Numbered from the stretch's first letter, positions 8,514 through 16,553 are shown. The stretch: 64,000 bases of DNA from Amycolatopsis dendrobii (GCF_014145675.1 NZ_JACGZW010000006.1:434001-498000); one strand, 5' to 3'. Program-made: numbers and translations. Notes: generated by a model not told the origin, from the sequence alone.

Positions 8514-9124
8514 GCGCGTACCCCCAGGCCCATCGCGTGCGTGCGCACCGGCACGACCTGCTCCAGGCGGTCGACGATCTGGTCGATGAAGCCGTAGTCC
8601 CGCGCCTCGGCGGCGGTGTACCACCGGTCGTGCAGGGAATCGGCGAAAATCCGGTCGAACGGCTGCCCGGTGTCCTGTGCGGTGAGGCCCAGCACGGTGT
8701 CCCGGGTGTAGCGCAGGTCGTCGGCCTGCACCTCGACCTCCACGGCCGAGCCGCCGATGCCGGCCGATCCCTGGTGCATCAGGATTCGCGCGTGCGGCAG
8801 GGCGAATCGCTTCCCGGGAGTGCCCGCGGACAGCAGGAACTGCCCGGCGCTGCACGCCAATCCGAGTGCGAGCGTGGAAACGTCGCACGGCACCAGGCGC
8901 ATCACGTCGCGGATCGCGAGCATCGACGGGACCGAACCGCCGGGCGAGTGGATCCACAGCGCGATGTCCTTGACCGGGTCTTCGCCCGCCAGGGACAGCA
9001 TCTGGGTCGCGAGGACCGTCCCGTTGTCGTCGTCGAGCACGCCGTCCAGCACGAGGACCCGCTGGCTCAGGAACCGTTCCCGGAGCCGCTGGTCGAACAT
9101 CGGCGGAGTCGATTCGTTGGTCAT
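8510..9124 (-). CDS. clpP: ATP-dependent Clp protease proteolytic subunit ClpP, active type (ClpP3/P4-like)
   Basis: A 204-residue serine peptidase that forms the barrel of the Clp protease with an AAA+ unfoldase. The catalytic triad is intact: Ser92 in LACSAG, His117 in LMHQ and Asp166 in LHDRWY. The oxyanion loop SPGG (60-63) is normal. It is the first gene of a two-gene operon; its TGA overlaps the ATG of the serine-less paralogue. No Clp ATPase gene is nearby. Tandem PopR-type palindromes lie 42-71 bp upstream of the ATG, so it is probably an induced second Clp system like Streptomyces clpP3/clpP4. Confidence 0.92.
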   Translation of the reverse strand: MTNESTPPMFDQRLRERFLSQRVLVLDGVLDDDNGTVLATQMLSLAGEDPVKDIALWIHSPGGSVPSMLAIRDVMRLVPCDVSTLALGLACSAGQFLLSAGTPGKRFALPHARILMHQGSAGIGGSAVEVEVQADDLRYTRDTVLGLTAQDTGQPFDRIFADSLHDRWYTAAEARDYGFIDQIVDRLEQVVPVRTHAMGLGVRA

Positions 9125-9165
9125 GCCTCGACCTTGCCGCCGCGGGCCCGGCCGCCGCCGCTTTC

Positions 9166-9195
9166 TCTGCCGACGGCAGATCTGCTGTGAGCAGC
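9166..9195. promoter_or_regulatory. tandem PopR-type operator upstream of the clpP operon
   Basis: Two abutting 15-bp palindromes are seen: TCTGCC-GAC-GGCAGA (9166-9180, perfect) and TCTGCT-GTG-AGCAGC (9181-9195, one mismatch). The first matches the TCTGCC-N3-GGCAGA repeat I recall as the PopR target at Streptomyces clpP3. The sites lie between the clpP start and the end of the membrane-protein gene, where an activator of the operon would bind. Same-face tandem spacing suggests binding of two dimers. Confidence 0.8.
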
Positions 9196-9203
9196 GCGGA
9201 ACG

Positions 9204-10754
9204 TCAGGCGGTTTTGCGCACCAGGTTCGTGTACCCGGCCAGCGCGAGCGTCGCCAGTCCCCACACCGCGACCTGCACGCCCCAGATCGCCGCGGTGAAC
9301 ACCTGCCCGGACACACTCGCGGTATCGAGGTCGCACCGGCTCCGCAACCCGGTCGGCGCGATCGGCAAGCCCCGGTCGAGCCCCAGGCCGATCAGTTCGA
9401 CCGGGGAACACGCCGTCCCGGTCGCGACCCGTTGCGCCGCGTGGTGCCCGGGCTGGGTTTCCGTTGCCCCGGCGCACAATCCGAGTACTCCGGCCGCGAC
9501 GAGCGCGAGCAGCAACGCCGCCGCCGTGCGCCGGGCGCGGTAGCCGTATCCGGCCAGCGTGCCCCAGATCCAGTGGAACAGCCGCGACATCCGCCCGCCG
9601 AGTGCTTCCGGCGAACGGCGGCGCAGGTCGTCCTGTTGCGCGATCAGGATCGTGCGCGCGTTGCCGTCGTGGCCCGCGGTCCGTTCGACTGCCGCCAGCT
9701 TCTGGTAACCGGTGGCGTCGTAGTACTCGGTGTGACACCGAAGCAGATGCAGCCACCGCCGCCAGCCGAACGCCGGATCGATGGCGGTGCAGGTGAATCC
9801 GTCCAGCCAGGCCAGTTCGGAATGATCGCACTCGGCGCTCGTGCTGCCTTCGGGACACACGAGGTCGCCCGGCATGAACACTGTGGTGGCTTTCGCGTCG
9901 GAGAGCCCGAGCAGCCGTCCTTCCGGCGACGTGATCCGTGTGGTCGCGGAGAACTCGAGCTGCCCGCCGATCTGCGCGCCCTGCAACCGCACCGCGCCGA
10001 TCTCGCCCTTGCCGCTCAGCTCCGAATCCCGGATCAGCATGCTGCGCGCGACCGTCAGGGTGTCCGCCTCGATGGCCGGTCCGAGGTCGTTGGAAACCTT
10101 GATGCTTTGGCATTCCAGCGGACCGCCGACGCTCGCGCCGTTGAGGTGGATCGCGCCGTCCGCCGACGAGCCGGTGATCCGGGTTCCCCGGTGCAGGTAC
10201 AGCCCGCTGCCCAGTTCCGCCGAACTCGCCTCCAATGCGAGCCCGGCCGGATTGACGATGTCCGCGTCCCGGCAGAGCAGGCTCCCGCCGAGGTGCGCGC
10301 CGATCAGCCGGATCGCCCCGTCCGGGCTGTCTCCGGTGATCCGCACGCCGTCGGACAGGTGCAGGTCTCCCTCGATCCGCACCCGCGACGCGTGCAGGCC
10401 CGGCATCCGCCCGCCGATCAAGTACAGGTGCGGCAGCCTCGCCTGGCGCGCGAGCACCGGCTGGTCGAAGACGCAGGTGAGCAGCATGAGTCCGGCGGTC
10501 GCGGAGACGCCGTCGAGGTTCAGTTCGCCGGTGATGCGCGCCCGCGCCAGCATGATCCCGCGCGGATCGAGGTCGCCGTGCCTGCCGAGCAGCAGGTCGC
10601 GCAGGACCGCCGCCCGCACGAGGTGGGCCGGGCTTTCGGTTTCGGCCAGGTCGTCGACGTCGATCTGGTCGGCCCCGAGCAGTTCGCCTTCGCGGGCCGA
10701 CTCGACCAGACGGCGTTCGAAGTCGCTGAGATCGGTCGTCCTGGGCGCGGTCAC
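9204..10754 (-). CDS. beta-helix-repeat membrane protein (often annotated membrane-associated oxidoreductase)
   Basis: A 516-residue protein. Residues about 65-320 hold regular strand repeats of about 20-40 residues, such as ARITGELNLDGV, VRIEGDLHLSDGVRITG and ARSMLIRDSELSG, which look like a right-handed beta-solenoid. A short linker (MSRLFHWIWGTLAGYGYRA) leads to hydrophobic segments near 405-430 and 480-505. Related actinomycete proteins carry the label membrane-associated oxidoreductase, but I see no cofactor motif. It starts with GTG. The repeat domain may be a scaffold or binding surface at the membrane. Function unknown. Confidence 0.7.
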   Translation of the reverse strand: MTAPRTTDLSDFERRLVESAREGELLGADQIDVDDLAETESPAHLVRAAVLRDLLLGRHGDLDPRGIMLARARITGELNLDGVSATAGLMLLTCVFDQPVLARQARLPHLYLIGGRMPGLHASRVRIEGDLHLSDGVRITGDSPDGAIRLIGAHLGGSLLCRDADIVNPAGLALEASSAELGSGLYLHRGTRITGSSADGAIHLNGASVGGPLECQSIKVSNDLGPAIEADTLTVARSMLIRDSELSGKGEIGAVRLQGAQIGGQLEFSATTRITSPEGRLLGLSDAKATTVFMPGDLVCPEGSTSAECDHSELAWLDGFTCTAIDPAFGWRRWLHLLRCHTEYYDATGYQKLAAVERTAGHDGNARTILIAQQDDLRRRSPEALGGRMSRLFHWIWGTLAGYGYRARRTAAALLLALVAAGVLGLCAGATETQPGHHAAQRVATGTACSPVELIGLGLDRGLPIAPTGLRSRCDLDTASVSGQVFTAAIWGVQVAVWGLATLALAGYTNLVRKTA

Positions 10755-10779
10755 GCCGAGATCATGCCTGGTCCGGGGT

Positions 10780-11457
10780 TCAGTCGCGACCGTTTTCGAG
10801 CTGATCAGCGAGGTCCGCGAGCCTGTCGGCGTGGAGGTCGAACCGATCGGCGGGGCCCGGCGGATCGCCGACCGGGCGGCTGACGTACGCGGTCCGGAAC
10901 CCAGCTTCTTGCGCGCCTCGCAGATCCCAGGCGTGCGCGGCGACCATCAGCAGCCGCTCCGGTGCGCGGCCCGCGACGTCGATAGCGAGCTGATAAACGT
11001 CCGGAGCGGGCTTGTAGGTGCGAGCGTTCTCGGCGGAGAGCACGGTGTGCCACCGCAGTCCGGCGTTCGCGCACAGGTCGAGCAACGCGGTCCGGCTCGC
11101 GTTGGACAGTCCGACCAGCGGGAACCGTTCGGCGAGGCGAGCGAGGCCGTCCACAGTGTCCGGCCACGGCGGCAGTTGCCGGGCCGCGAGCGCCAATTCG
11201 ACGGCGTCGCCAGCACCGACCGCGTCGGCGACGGCTTGCGCGGCTTCCCGGTCGATGACGTCGCTCGCGACGTACGGTCGCTCCCCGGCGACGATGCGGC
11301 CCTGCTCCTGCTCGACGTGCTTCTGCCACACCGAAAGCAGCTCTTCGACCTCCGGGTCAGCGAGCGACGGCGCGAATTTCCGGATTCCCGCACGGATTCC
11401 GGCCGGTTCGTCGACGAGCGTGCCCAGCACGTCGAACACGAGCACCTCGATGTCCAT
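10780..11457 (-). CDS. HAD-superfamily hydrolase, haloacid dehalogenase type II-like
   Basis: A 225-residue HAD hydrolase. Motif I is VFDVLGTL with nucleophile Asp9, motif II is VGLSNAS, motif III is the Lys in ARTYKPAPDVYQLA, and motif IV is VAAHAWDLRGAQEAG. The FDxxGTL pattern plus AHAWDLRGA are typical of the L-2-haloacid dehalogenase branch, whose members release halide or act on phosphate esters. It sits 9 bp downstream of the TetR gene on the same strand and may be co-transcribed. Physiological substrate unknown. Confidence 0.85.
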   Translation of the reverse strand: MDIEVLVFDVLGTLVDEPAGIRAGIRKFAPSLADPEVEELLSVWQKHVEQEQGRIVAGERPYVASDVIDREAAQAVADAVGAGDAVELALAARQLPPWPDTVDGLARLAERFPLVGLSNASRTALLDLCANAGLRWHTVLSAENARTYKPAPDVYQLAIDVAGRAPERLLMVAAHAWDLRGAQEAGFRTAYVSRPVGDPPGPADRFDLHADRLADLADQLENGRD

Positions 11458-11466
11458 GATCGCAAC

Positions 11467-12126
11467 CTATCCGGACGTCCTGCCCAGGGCAACCAGCGCC
11501 GTTCGCAGCCAGCGCCCGTATTCCGCCGCGGCCCAGCCGTGCACGCGACGCAGATGCACCATCGTGTCCGCGCACAGCAAGGCATCCGTGGTGCTCGCGA
11601 GTTGCTCGATGTCCACAGTGGACTCAAGAAGACCGTCATGCGCCGCGCGGGACCAGAACTCCCGACACAGTCGTGCTGTCTCGCGTCGCCCGGACTGCGC
11701 CGCCTCGGCGATTTCCGGCTCCGCGCCTTCGGCCTGTGCTGCCACTTCGAGCAACGCTCCGGCGCGGTCCGCGATTCCAACCGTGACGTCGGCCAGCGCG
11801 TTCAACCGTTCGGCCAAGGTTCTGGCGGTCATCGCGTCCTGCGCTCGCGGCCGGTGCGCGACGTCGATCGGCTCCGCGTCCCCGACGAGCGCTTCGTCGA
11901 TCACCCGCCGGAACAACGCCGCCTTGGTGCCGAAGCGAACGTACACAGTCCTCGGCGCGACCCCGGCCTGGCGCGCGACCTGCGTCAGCGCGGTGGCCGC
12001 ATAGCCGTGCTCCAGAAACAGCTCCCGCGCCGCGGCGACGACGAGCGCCTCGGTCCGGGCGATCCGGGCGGCCCCGAACTCGGCCCTGGCATCGGCCTTG
12101 ACCTGGTCTTTCACCAGATGCATCAT
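11467..12126 (-). CDS. TetR-family transcriptional regulator
   Basis: A 219-residue regulator. The N-terminal HTH (ALTQVARQAGVAPRTVYVRF, about 45-64) is clear; the C-terminal ligand domain is helical and not assignable. Two adjacent ATGs (12126, 12123) are possible starts, with no ribosome site and almost no leader beyond the operator. It is divergent from a VOC gene across 39 bp that contain a perfect palindrome, so it probably represses itself and the VOC gene. HAD lies downstream. Confidence 0.82.
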   Translation of the reverse strand: MMHLVKDQVKADARAEFGAARIARTEALVVAAARELFLEHGYAATALTQVARQAGVAPRTVYVRFGTKAALFRRVIDEALVGDAEPIDVAHRPRAQDAMTARTLAERLNALADVTVGIADRAGALLEVAAQAEGAEPEIAEAAQSGRRETARLCREFWSRAAHDGLLESTVDIEQLASTTDALLCADTMVHLRRVHGWAAAEYGRWLRTALVALGRTSG

Positions 12127-12150
12127 AACTGCATTGCAGTTGAACTGCAT
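12127..12150. promoter_or_regulatory. palindromic operator shared by tetR-like and VOC genes
   Basis: AACTGCA-T-TGCAGTT (12127-12141) is a perfect 7+1+7 palindrome, and a further half-site GAACTGCAT follows at 12142-12150. It lies directly at the 5' ends of both divergent genes. TetR proteins bind palindromes of this size in their own divergent promoters, so this is the likely target. Confidence 0.65.
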
Positions 12151-12165
12151 CAGTGGAGGCCGACG

Positions 12166-12645
12166 ATGATCCCCACCCTCGACGGAGTGCATCACCTGAA
12201 GCTGCCGGTGGCCGACCTCGACCGGTCGGCAGCCTGGTACGCCGACCGGCTCGGCTACGCGATCGCCCTCGAATTCCGCCGGCACGGCCGCCGGACCGGC
12301 GTCACCATGACGCATCCGCGCGGCGGACCGGATCTCGGACTCGTGCTCAACCCGGACCTCGCCCGCGCGGCGGCCGGGTTCGACTACTTCTCCATCGGCG
12401 TCCCCGACCGGGCCGGCCTCACCGAACTAGCCGACGATCTCACCCGCCGCGGCGAACAGCACGCGGGCGTCCACTTCGCGACCCTCGGCTGGATCCTGCC
12501 CGGCCTGCACGACCCGGACGGGCACGAGGTGCGCTTCTACACCACCGAATCGCACACCACGCTCGACCCGGCGAAGCCGCTGGTGGTCGACGACGCGATC
12601 GCGTCCGCGCGAGCCGCTGAACAGGTCTGGCTCAGCCAGCGTTAG
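12166..12645 (+). CDS. VOC-superfamily protein (glyoxalase/dioxygenase-like)
   Basis: A 159-residue protein of the vicinal-oxygen-chelate fold. The first metal-ligand module is VHHLKLPVADLDRSAAWY near the start and the second ends in DPDGHEVRFYT near residue 128. The class covers glyoxalase I, extradiol dioxygenases and antibiotic-binding proteins; the reaction cannot be told. ATG 12166 follows GTGGAGG. Control by the divergent TetR gene suggests an induced detoxification role. The stop overlaps the convergent mannosyltransferase gene by 4 bp. Confidence 0.85.
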   Translation: MIPTLDGVHHLKLPVADLDRSAAWYADRLGYAIALEFRRHGRRTGVTMTHPRGGPDLGLVLNPDLARAAAGFDYFSIGVPDRAGLTELADDLTRRGEQHAGVHFATLGWILPGLHDPDGHEVRFYTTESHTTLDPAKPLVVDDAIASARAAEQVWLSQR

Positions 12646-14090
12646 TCCACTGCGGACGCTTTCCGCAGCGCGAAGAACGCCGCGACCACCACCGCGAGCC
12701 CGATCACGTATGCGAGCACCAGCAACCCGACGCGTCCGCTGAAGTTGCCGCCCACCGGCGGAAGCACCACGGAGAACACCGCGACGAGCGTGATCACCAC
12801 GGACCGCACGCGGCCGGCGGGCAGCGACGCGGCCAGCGGAATCACCGCCCACAGCAGATACCACGGCTGGACGACCGGCCCGAAGACCACGACCGCGCTC
12901 AGCATCAGCCCGAGCGAGCGGACCGCGTCGATCCGGCCGGTCCACTGGCGTTGCAGCACCACGACGATCCCGGCGGCGGTGAGCACGTACCCGATGATCT
13001 TGCCGACACCGATCATCGTCTGCGTGAGGTGCGCGCCGAACAGCGAACCGATGCCGCCGACGAGGAAGCCGAACCAGTTCGTCGGCGCCATCCAGCTGTT
13101 GACCTCCCCCGAGGTCGTCAGCGCCGAGACCCAGCTGAACCCGATCCCCGACGCGAGCGAAACCGTCGCGGACACCGCCGCGAAGACGAGGACCATCGCC
13201 GCGCCCGCGAGCAGGAATTCGCCGATCCGCCCGCGCCGGCGGGCAATCGCCGTGCCGACCGCGGCCAGCGCGACCAGCGCGGGCACCTTCACCTCAGCAC
13301 CGAGCGCGATGAGCAGCACCCCGCCCGCGAGCGGCCACCAGCGGATCCGGTCGCCCACCGCTTCCAGCGCGATCGCCACCCCCGCGAGCATCAGGCCCAG
13401 CATCAGCGAGTCGTTGTGCATCCCGGCGACCACGTGCCACAGAACGAGCGGGTTCAGCACGCCCAGCCACAACGCGACCCGCGGCGACGCTCCCGCCGCG
13501 GCCGCCAGCCGAGGCACTGCCCACGCGATCAGCACCAGCCCGGCCACCTCGATCAGCCGATGCAGTGCGACGCCGACGATCGGATTCCCGCCGGACACCT
13601 GCGCGATGACCCGCTCGACCGCGCCGAACAACGGCCCGTACGGCGACGGCGTCTCGCGCCAGTAAACGCTGACCCGGCCGACGATGTCCGACGCCGAACC
13701 CAGTGCCTGCCGCGGCCCGACGACGTTGAGGTCGAACCCGTGCGCGGCCACCGCACCCTGCGCGAGGTAGCTGAAGACGTCCCCGCTGAACAGCGGCGGC
13801 ACGACGAGCAACGGCCCGCACCACAACGCGAGCGTCCGCTTCAGCCAGCCCGCGTCGGGGAGGTCCGCGGCGAGGATGCGGCCGCCGAGCAGCGCCCATG
13901 CGAGCACCACCAGCCCGGCACCGGCGATCCCGCCCGCGAACGGCAGGACCCCGGGCATCCCGGCGGCCCCGGCGTACACCGCGACGGCGAGCAGCAGCAC
14001 CCCGCCGAAGCCGGTCCAGCGAAGACTCGCCGCGGACGCGAAACTGAAGAACCGCACGGGCCGCGAGAGCGTGACCGGCTGACTAGACAT
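12642..14090 (-). CDS. GT-C alpha-(1,6)-mannopyranosyltransferase, MptA/MptB-like
   Basis: A 482-residue polytopic protein with about 12 hydrophobic segments. FSGDVFSYLAQG near residue 101 carries the acidic residue in the first periplasmic loop expected for GT-C enzymes that use polyprenyl-phosphate mannose. WRETPSPYGPLFGAVE and GMHNDSLMLGLMLAG match the MptA/MptB family, which builds the alpha-1,6-mannan core of lipomannan in Corynebacteriales; Pseudonocardiales carry related genes. It stands alone, with the sodC gene upstream on the same strand beyond a palindromic repeat. Acceptor not determined. Confidence 0.82.
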   Translation of the reverse strand: MSSQPVTLSRPVRFFSFASAASLRWTGFGGVLLLAVAVYAGAAGMPGVLPFAGGIAGAGLVVLAWALLGGRILAADLPDAGWLKRTLALWCGPLLVVPPLFSGDVFSYLAQGAVAAHGFDLNVVGPRQALGSASDIVGRVSVYWRETPSPYGPLFGAVERVIAQVSGGNPIVGVALHRLIEVAGLVLIAWAVPRLAAAAGASPRVALWLGVLNPLVLWHVVAGMHNDSLMLGLMLAGVAIALEAVGDRIRWWPLAGGVLLIALGAEVKVPALVALAAVGTAIARRRGRIGEFLLAGAAMVLVFAAVSATVSLASGIGFSWVSALTTSGEVNSWMAPTNWFGFLVGGIGSLFGAHLTQTMIGVGKIIGYVLTAAGIVVVLQRQWTGRIDAVRSLGLMLSAVVVFGPVVQPWYLLWAVIPLAASLPAGRVRSVVITLVAVFSVVLPPVGGNFSGRVGLLVLAYVIGLAVVVAAFFALRKASAVD

Positions 14091-14132
14091 GCACCGATCG
14101 TAGTAGCCGCCGCCTCCGCGACCCCGGCTACC

Positions 14133-14189
14133 GGTCCGTGCGGGACTCCTTGCGGGAATCTGATTCCCGCAAGGAGTCCTGCACGGACC
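14133..14189. repeat. large palindrome, family 1 (GGGAATC-T-GATTCCC core), likely terminator
   Basis: Two 28-base arms (14133-14160 and 14162-14189) flank a single T. Only one position fails to pair by Watson-Crick rules, and it would be G-U in RNA. The core GGGAATC-T-GATTCCC recurs at 26205-26220, and a variant near 36663-36680. It follows the sodC stop. No T-run follows, so it may stop transcription by its stem or be a mobile palindromic repeat. Confidence 0.75.
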
Positions 14190-14213
14190 ACGATGAGTCT
14201 ACAAAGGACTGAG

Positions 14214-14864
14214 TCAGTTCTGGTCGCGGGTGAGCACGCCGCACGCGAACCGGGAGCCGGCGTCGCCGGTCGCCTTGGTTTTTTCATCCGGCACCGGTGC
14301 GCCGGGGTCGCCCCGGACGCTGTAGCGATCGGCGGGAATGTTCGCGAAGTTGTCGGACTTCGAGTGCACGATGATCGCGGTGCCGTCAGGACCGAAAAGC
14401 TGGTCCAGAGTAAAGGTGTCCAGCACGAACTTGAGATACCCACGACCGTTCGACCGGACCTGCACCGGCGGCAGCTGCCCGATCGGCAGTCCGGTGTGGT
14501 GGTCCATCGGCATCAAGTGGCCGCCCGCCGCGGTGAACGGGTTCTTCGGATCGCCGACGGTGCAGTTTCCCTTTTCGTGGACGTGCATGCCGTGGAAACC
14601 GGGCGTGAAATGACCGGTGAGGTACACCTCGACCCAGACGGCGTGCGAGCGGTTGTCGGCGGTGAACCACGCGGAGCCGACCTCGTCGCCCTTGGCGTCC
14701 TTCAGCGTGGCGGAGGCGGAGTCGCCGTCGCGATAGGCCGAACCGGCGGGTTGCCGGGCGGTGTCCGGCGACTGCTGGCCGATCTGGCTGCTCGCCGCTG
14801 GCGCCACACCCATGACCAGTGCGCAGGCACCCAACGCGCCTGCCACCAACTTAGTTCTGCGCAC
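14214..14864 (-). CDS. sodC: secreted Cu/Zn superoxide dismutase
   Basis: A 216-residue enzyme that converts superoxide to oxygen and peroxide outside the membrane. Residues 1-25 form a signal peptide with basic N-terminus. Copper ligands His94 and His96 lie in GMHVHEKGNC, further metal histidines in GGHLMPMDHH (115-123), and His167 in IIVHSKSDNF; SRFACGV (204-210) is the family C-terminal signature and Cys101/Cys208 are the likely disulfide. Start GTG 14864 follows AGGGAGA and begins the signal peptide; upstream in-frame codons do not. A Cys13 lies in the hydrophobic stretch, so lipoprotein processing is possible but less likely. Confidence 0.93.
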   Translation of the reverse strand: MRRTKLVAGALGACALVMGVAPAASSQIGQQSPDTARQPAGSAYRDGDSASATLKDAKGDEVGSAWFTADNRSHAVWVEVYLTGHFTPGFHGMHVHEKGNCTVGDPKNPFTAAGGHLMPMDHHTGLPIGQLPPVQVRSNGRGYLKFVLDTFTLDQLFGPDGTAIIVHSKSDNFANIPADRYSVRGDPGAPVPDEKTKATGDAGSRFACGVLTRDQN

Positions 14865-14997
14865 GGTATCTCCCTGAGGGCACTGGTGATCTATGACCGA
14901 TACAGAATCGGGCCTCCCCTTCTCGGTGACCAGGGGCCAGATGGAACTAAAAGAATCCGGCACGCGGCGGAATGTCCATCTTTCGCGGGACTGCCGT

Positions 14998-15936
14998 TCA
15001 GGAAGAATGTTCGGCGATCAGCCGCTTCATCGTCTCGTACACCGGTTTCGGGGAATAATCGTCCCGCAGCAATCCGAACCGATTCTCTCGCGGACCGCTC
15101 GACAATCCGTCCCGCAGCCCGAAAATCTCGTAGGTGTCCACCCCGGCCTCAGCAGCCAGCCCGAACACCGTGCGCGCGACGGATTCCATCACGCGCACCT
15201 GTTGTTCCTCCGAATTCTCCGGTCCCGTCGGCCAACCGGTCTCGGTGATGTGCATCGGCACAGTCGCTGGGATACCAATCGCCGACGCGGATTCGCGAAA
15301 CGACCGCACGACGTGGGTCACCGCGCCGGCCAACGCGTCGGCAGGCACCGGACGGAATACGTCCGGAAAGAAGTCCAAGCCGAGGAAGTCAATGCGATTC
15401 AGTACTTCCGGGTCTACCGCCGAGCGCACCGCGTCCCAGAACGGATCGCCGGACAGCGCGACCGCGGCGTTGAACCCGATCATCACGTCGACCCCCAGCC
15501 GCGCCCGCTCGTCCAGCGCCGCCGCGAGCCCGGCCCCGAGCGCTTCGTAGCAACCAGGACTGCCGCCGTCCAGCGGCGCGGCCACATTGACCTCCTCGCA
15601 GACCTGCAGTTTCCCGCCGCCCAACTCGGCGACCTCGCGAACCGCGGCCCGCACCGCGTCCGCGAACCCGTCCGGATCGACCTCCGGACTGCCGTAACCG
15701 AGCACGTAGTCGACCACCCGTCCGTCGCCGAGGTACGGCACGGGGTCAGGCGGCGTCGGTTCGTGCGGGCCCCGATAGCTGCGATAGCACCGCACGTAGA
15801 ACCGTTCCGTGCCCTTCGCGAGGTCCCGCAACGCTTCCGCAGTCCGTTCGACGTCCTCCGGCGGCGCGTCGATGAAGGTTTCCAGCCGCACGAGATCCGT
15901 GCTGACCACGCCGGGCCACACGCCAAAGGCGATCAT
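14998..15936 (-). CDS. clan GH-A-like glycoside hydrolase (TIM barrel)
   Basis: A 312-residue protein without signal peptide. Strand-end motifs fit clan GH-A: QVCEEVNVAAP near 111 supplies a candidate acid/base Glu (114 or 115) and MHITETGWPTG near 228 supplies the nucleophile Glu232, as in GH17/GH53-type barrels. No exact family is evident. ATG 15936 follows GGAGGAG. It is divergent from a PadR gene with a perfect 13-bp inverted repeat between them, so it is probably induced when PadR leaves that site. Confidence 0.72.
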   Translation of the reverse strand: MIAFGVWPGVVSTDLVRLETFIDAPPEDVERTAEALRDLAKGTERFYVRCYRSYRGPHEPTPPDPVPYLGDGRVVDYVLGYGSPEVDPDGFADAVRAAVREVAELGGGKLQVCEEVNVAAPLDGGSPGCYEALGAGLAAALDERARLGVDVMIGFNAAVALSGDPFWDAVRSAVDPEVLNRIDFLGLDFFPDVFRPVPADALAGAVTHVVRSFRESASAIGIPATVPMHITETGWPTGPENSEEQQVRVMESVARTVFGLAAEAGVDTYEIFGLRDGLSSGPRENRFGLLRDDYSPKPVYETMKRLIAEHSS

Positions 15937-15952
15937 GAGCGTCTCCTCCAGT

Positions 15953-15985
15953 AGTCGTATACGAGCAATGTACTCGTATACGACT
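15953..15985. promoter_or_regulatory. PadR-type operator, perfect 13-bp inverted repeat
   Basis: AGTCGTATACGAG and its exact complement CTCGTATACGACT flank a 7-bp spacer. Arm length and spacing fit a dimeric winged-helix repressor. The site lies between the glycosidase start (15936) and the PadR start (16007) and would cover both promoters. Confidence 0.78.
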
Positions 15986-16006
15986 ATCGTGCGCTACCCT
16001 GGTCCG

Positions 16007-16546
16007 GTGCCGACGAACGCTCTCGACAACCCGCTCGTGCTGCCGATGCTGGGCCTGCTCGTGGAAACCCCGCGCCACCAGTACGCGCTCCTGCGCGAGC
16101 TGCGCACGCGCTATCCGTTCCTGAACCCGAAAACGTCGACCGTGTACACACTGGTCGGCACGCTGACCCGGAACGGGCTCGTCGAACCGGACGGCGAGGG
16201 CGACCCGCGACCGGTGCGGCTGACCGAGACGGGCCTCGCCGATTTCCGCGGACGGATCGAACGGCAACTGCGCGACGCCGACCCGAACCTCGATTCCCGG
16301 TTCCTGATCGCGCTGGCCTACCTCGGCGCGCTGCCGCCCGCCCGCGCGGTGACGCTGCTGCGCGACCGGGCGGAACGGGTCAGCGGGCAGCAGCGAGAAC
16401 TGTCCGCGACGCTCGATAACGCCGATTTGCCGGAAATGCAGATGATCGAGGTGCATTTCCTGGTTTCCCGCCTCGCCCACGACGCCGCGTGGCTCGCCCG
16501 CACCGCGGCCCGGATCGAGAGCGGAGACCTCGTCCCGCCCCGGTGA
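16007..16546 (+). CDS. PadR-family transcriptional regulator
   Basis: A 179-residue regulator. The winged helix (LPMLGLLVETPRHQYALLRE, then NPKTSTVYTLVGTLTRNGLV) occupies residues 7-65 and a helical C-terminal domain follows, as in PadR subfamily s2. GTG 16007 is chosen because the domain starts there; an in-frame ATG at 15968 lies inside the operator. It probably represses itself and the divergent glycosidase gene. Confidence 0.85.
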   Translation: MPTNALDNPLVLPMLGLLVETPRHQYALLRELRTRYPFLNPKTSTVYTLVGTLTRNGLVEPDGEGDPRPVRLTETGLADFRGRIERQLRDADPNLDSRFLIALAYLGALPPARAVTLLRDRAERVSGQQRELSATLDNADLPEMQMIEVHFLVSRLAHDAAWLARTAARIESGDLVPPR

Positions 16547-16553
16547 TCACAGC

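Noticed and set aside
14897..14911. CCGAT-ACAGA-ATCGG inverted repeat upstream of sodC
   Set aside because: Five-base arms in GC-rich DNA are expected by chance.
12951..15248. Plus-strand open frame of about 765 codons opposite the mannosyltransferase and sodC genes
   Set aside because: Its product is rich in Arg/His/Pro without domain structure, whereas the minus strand encodes well-marked proteins.
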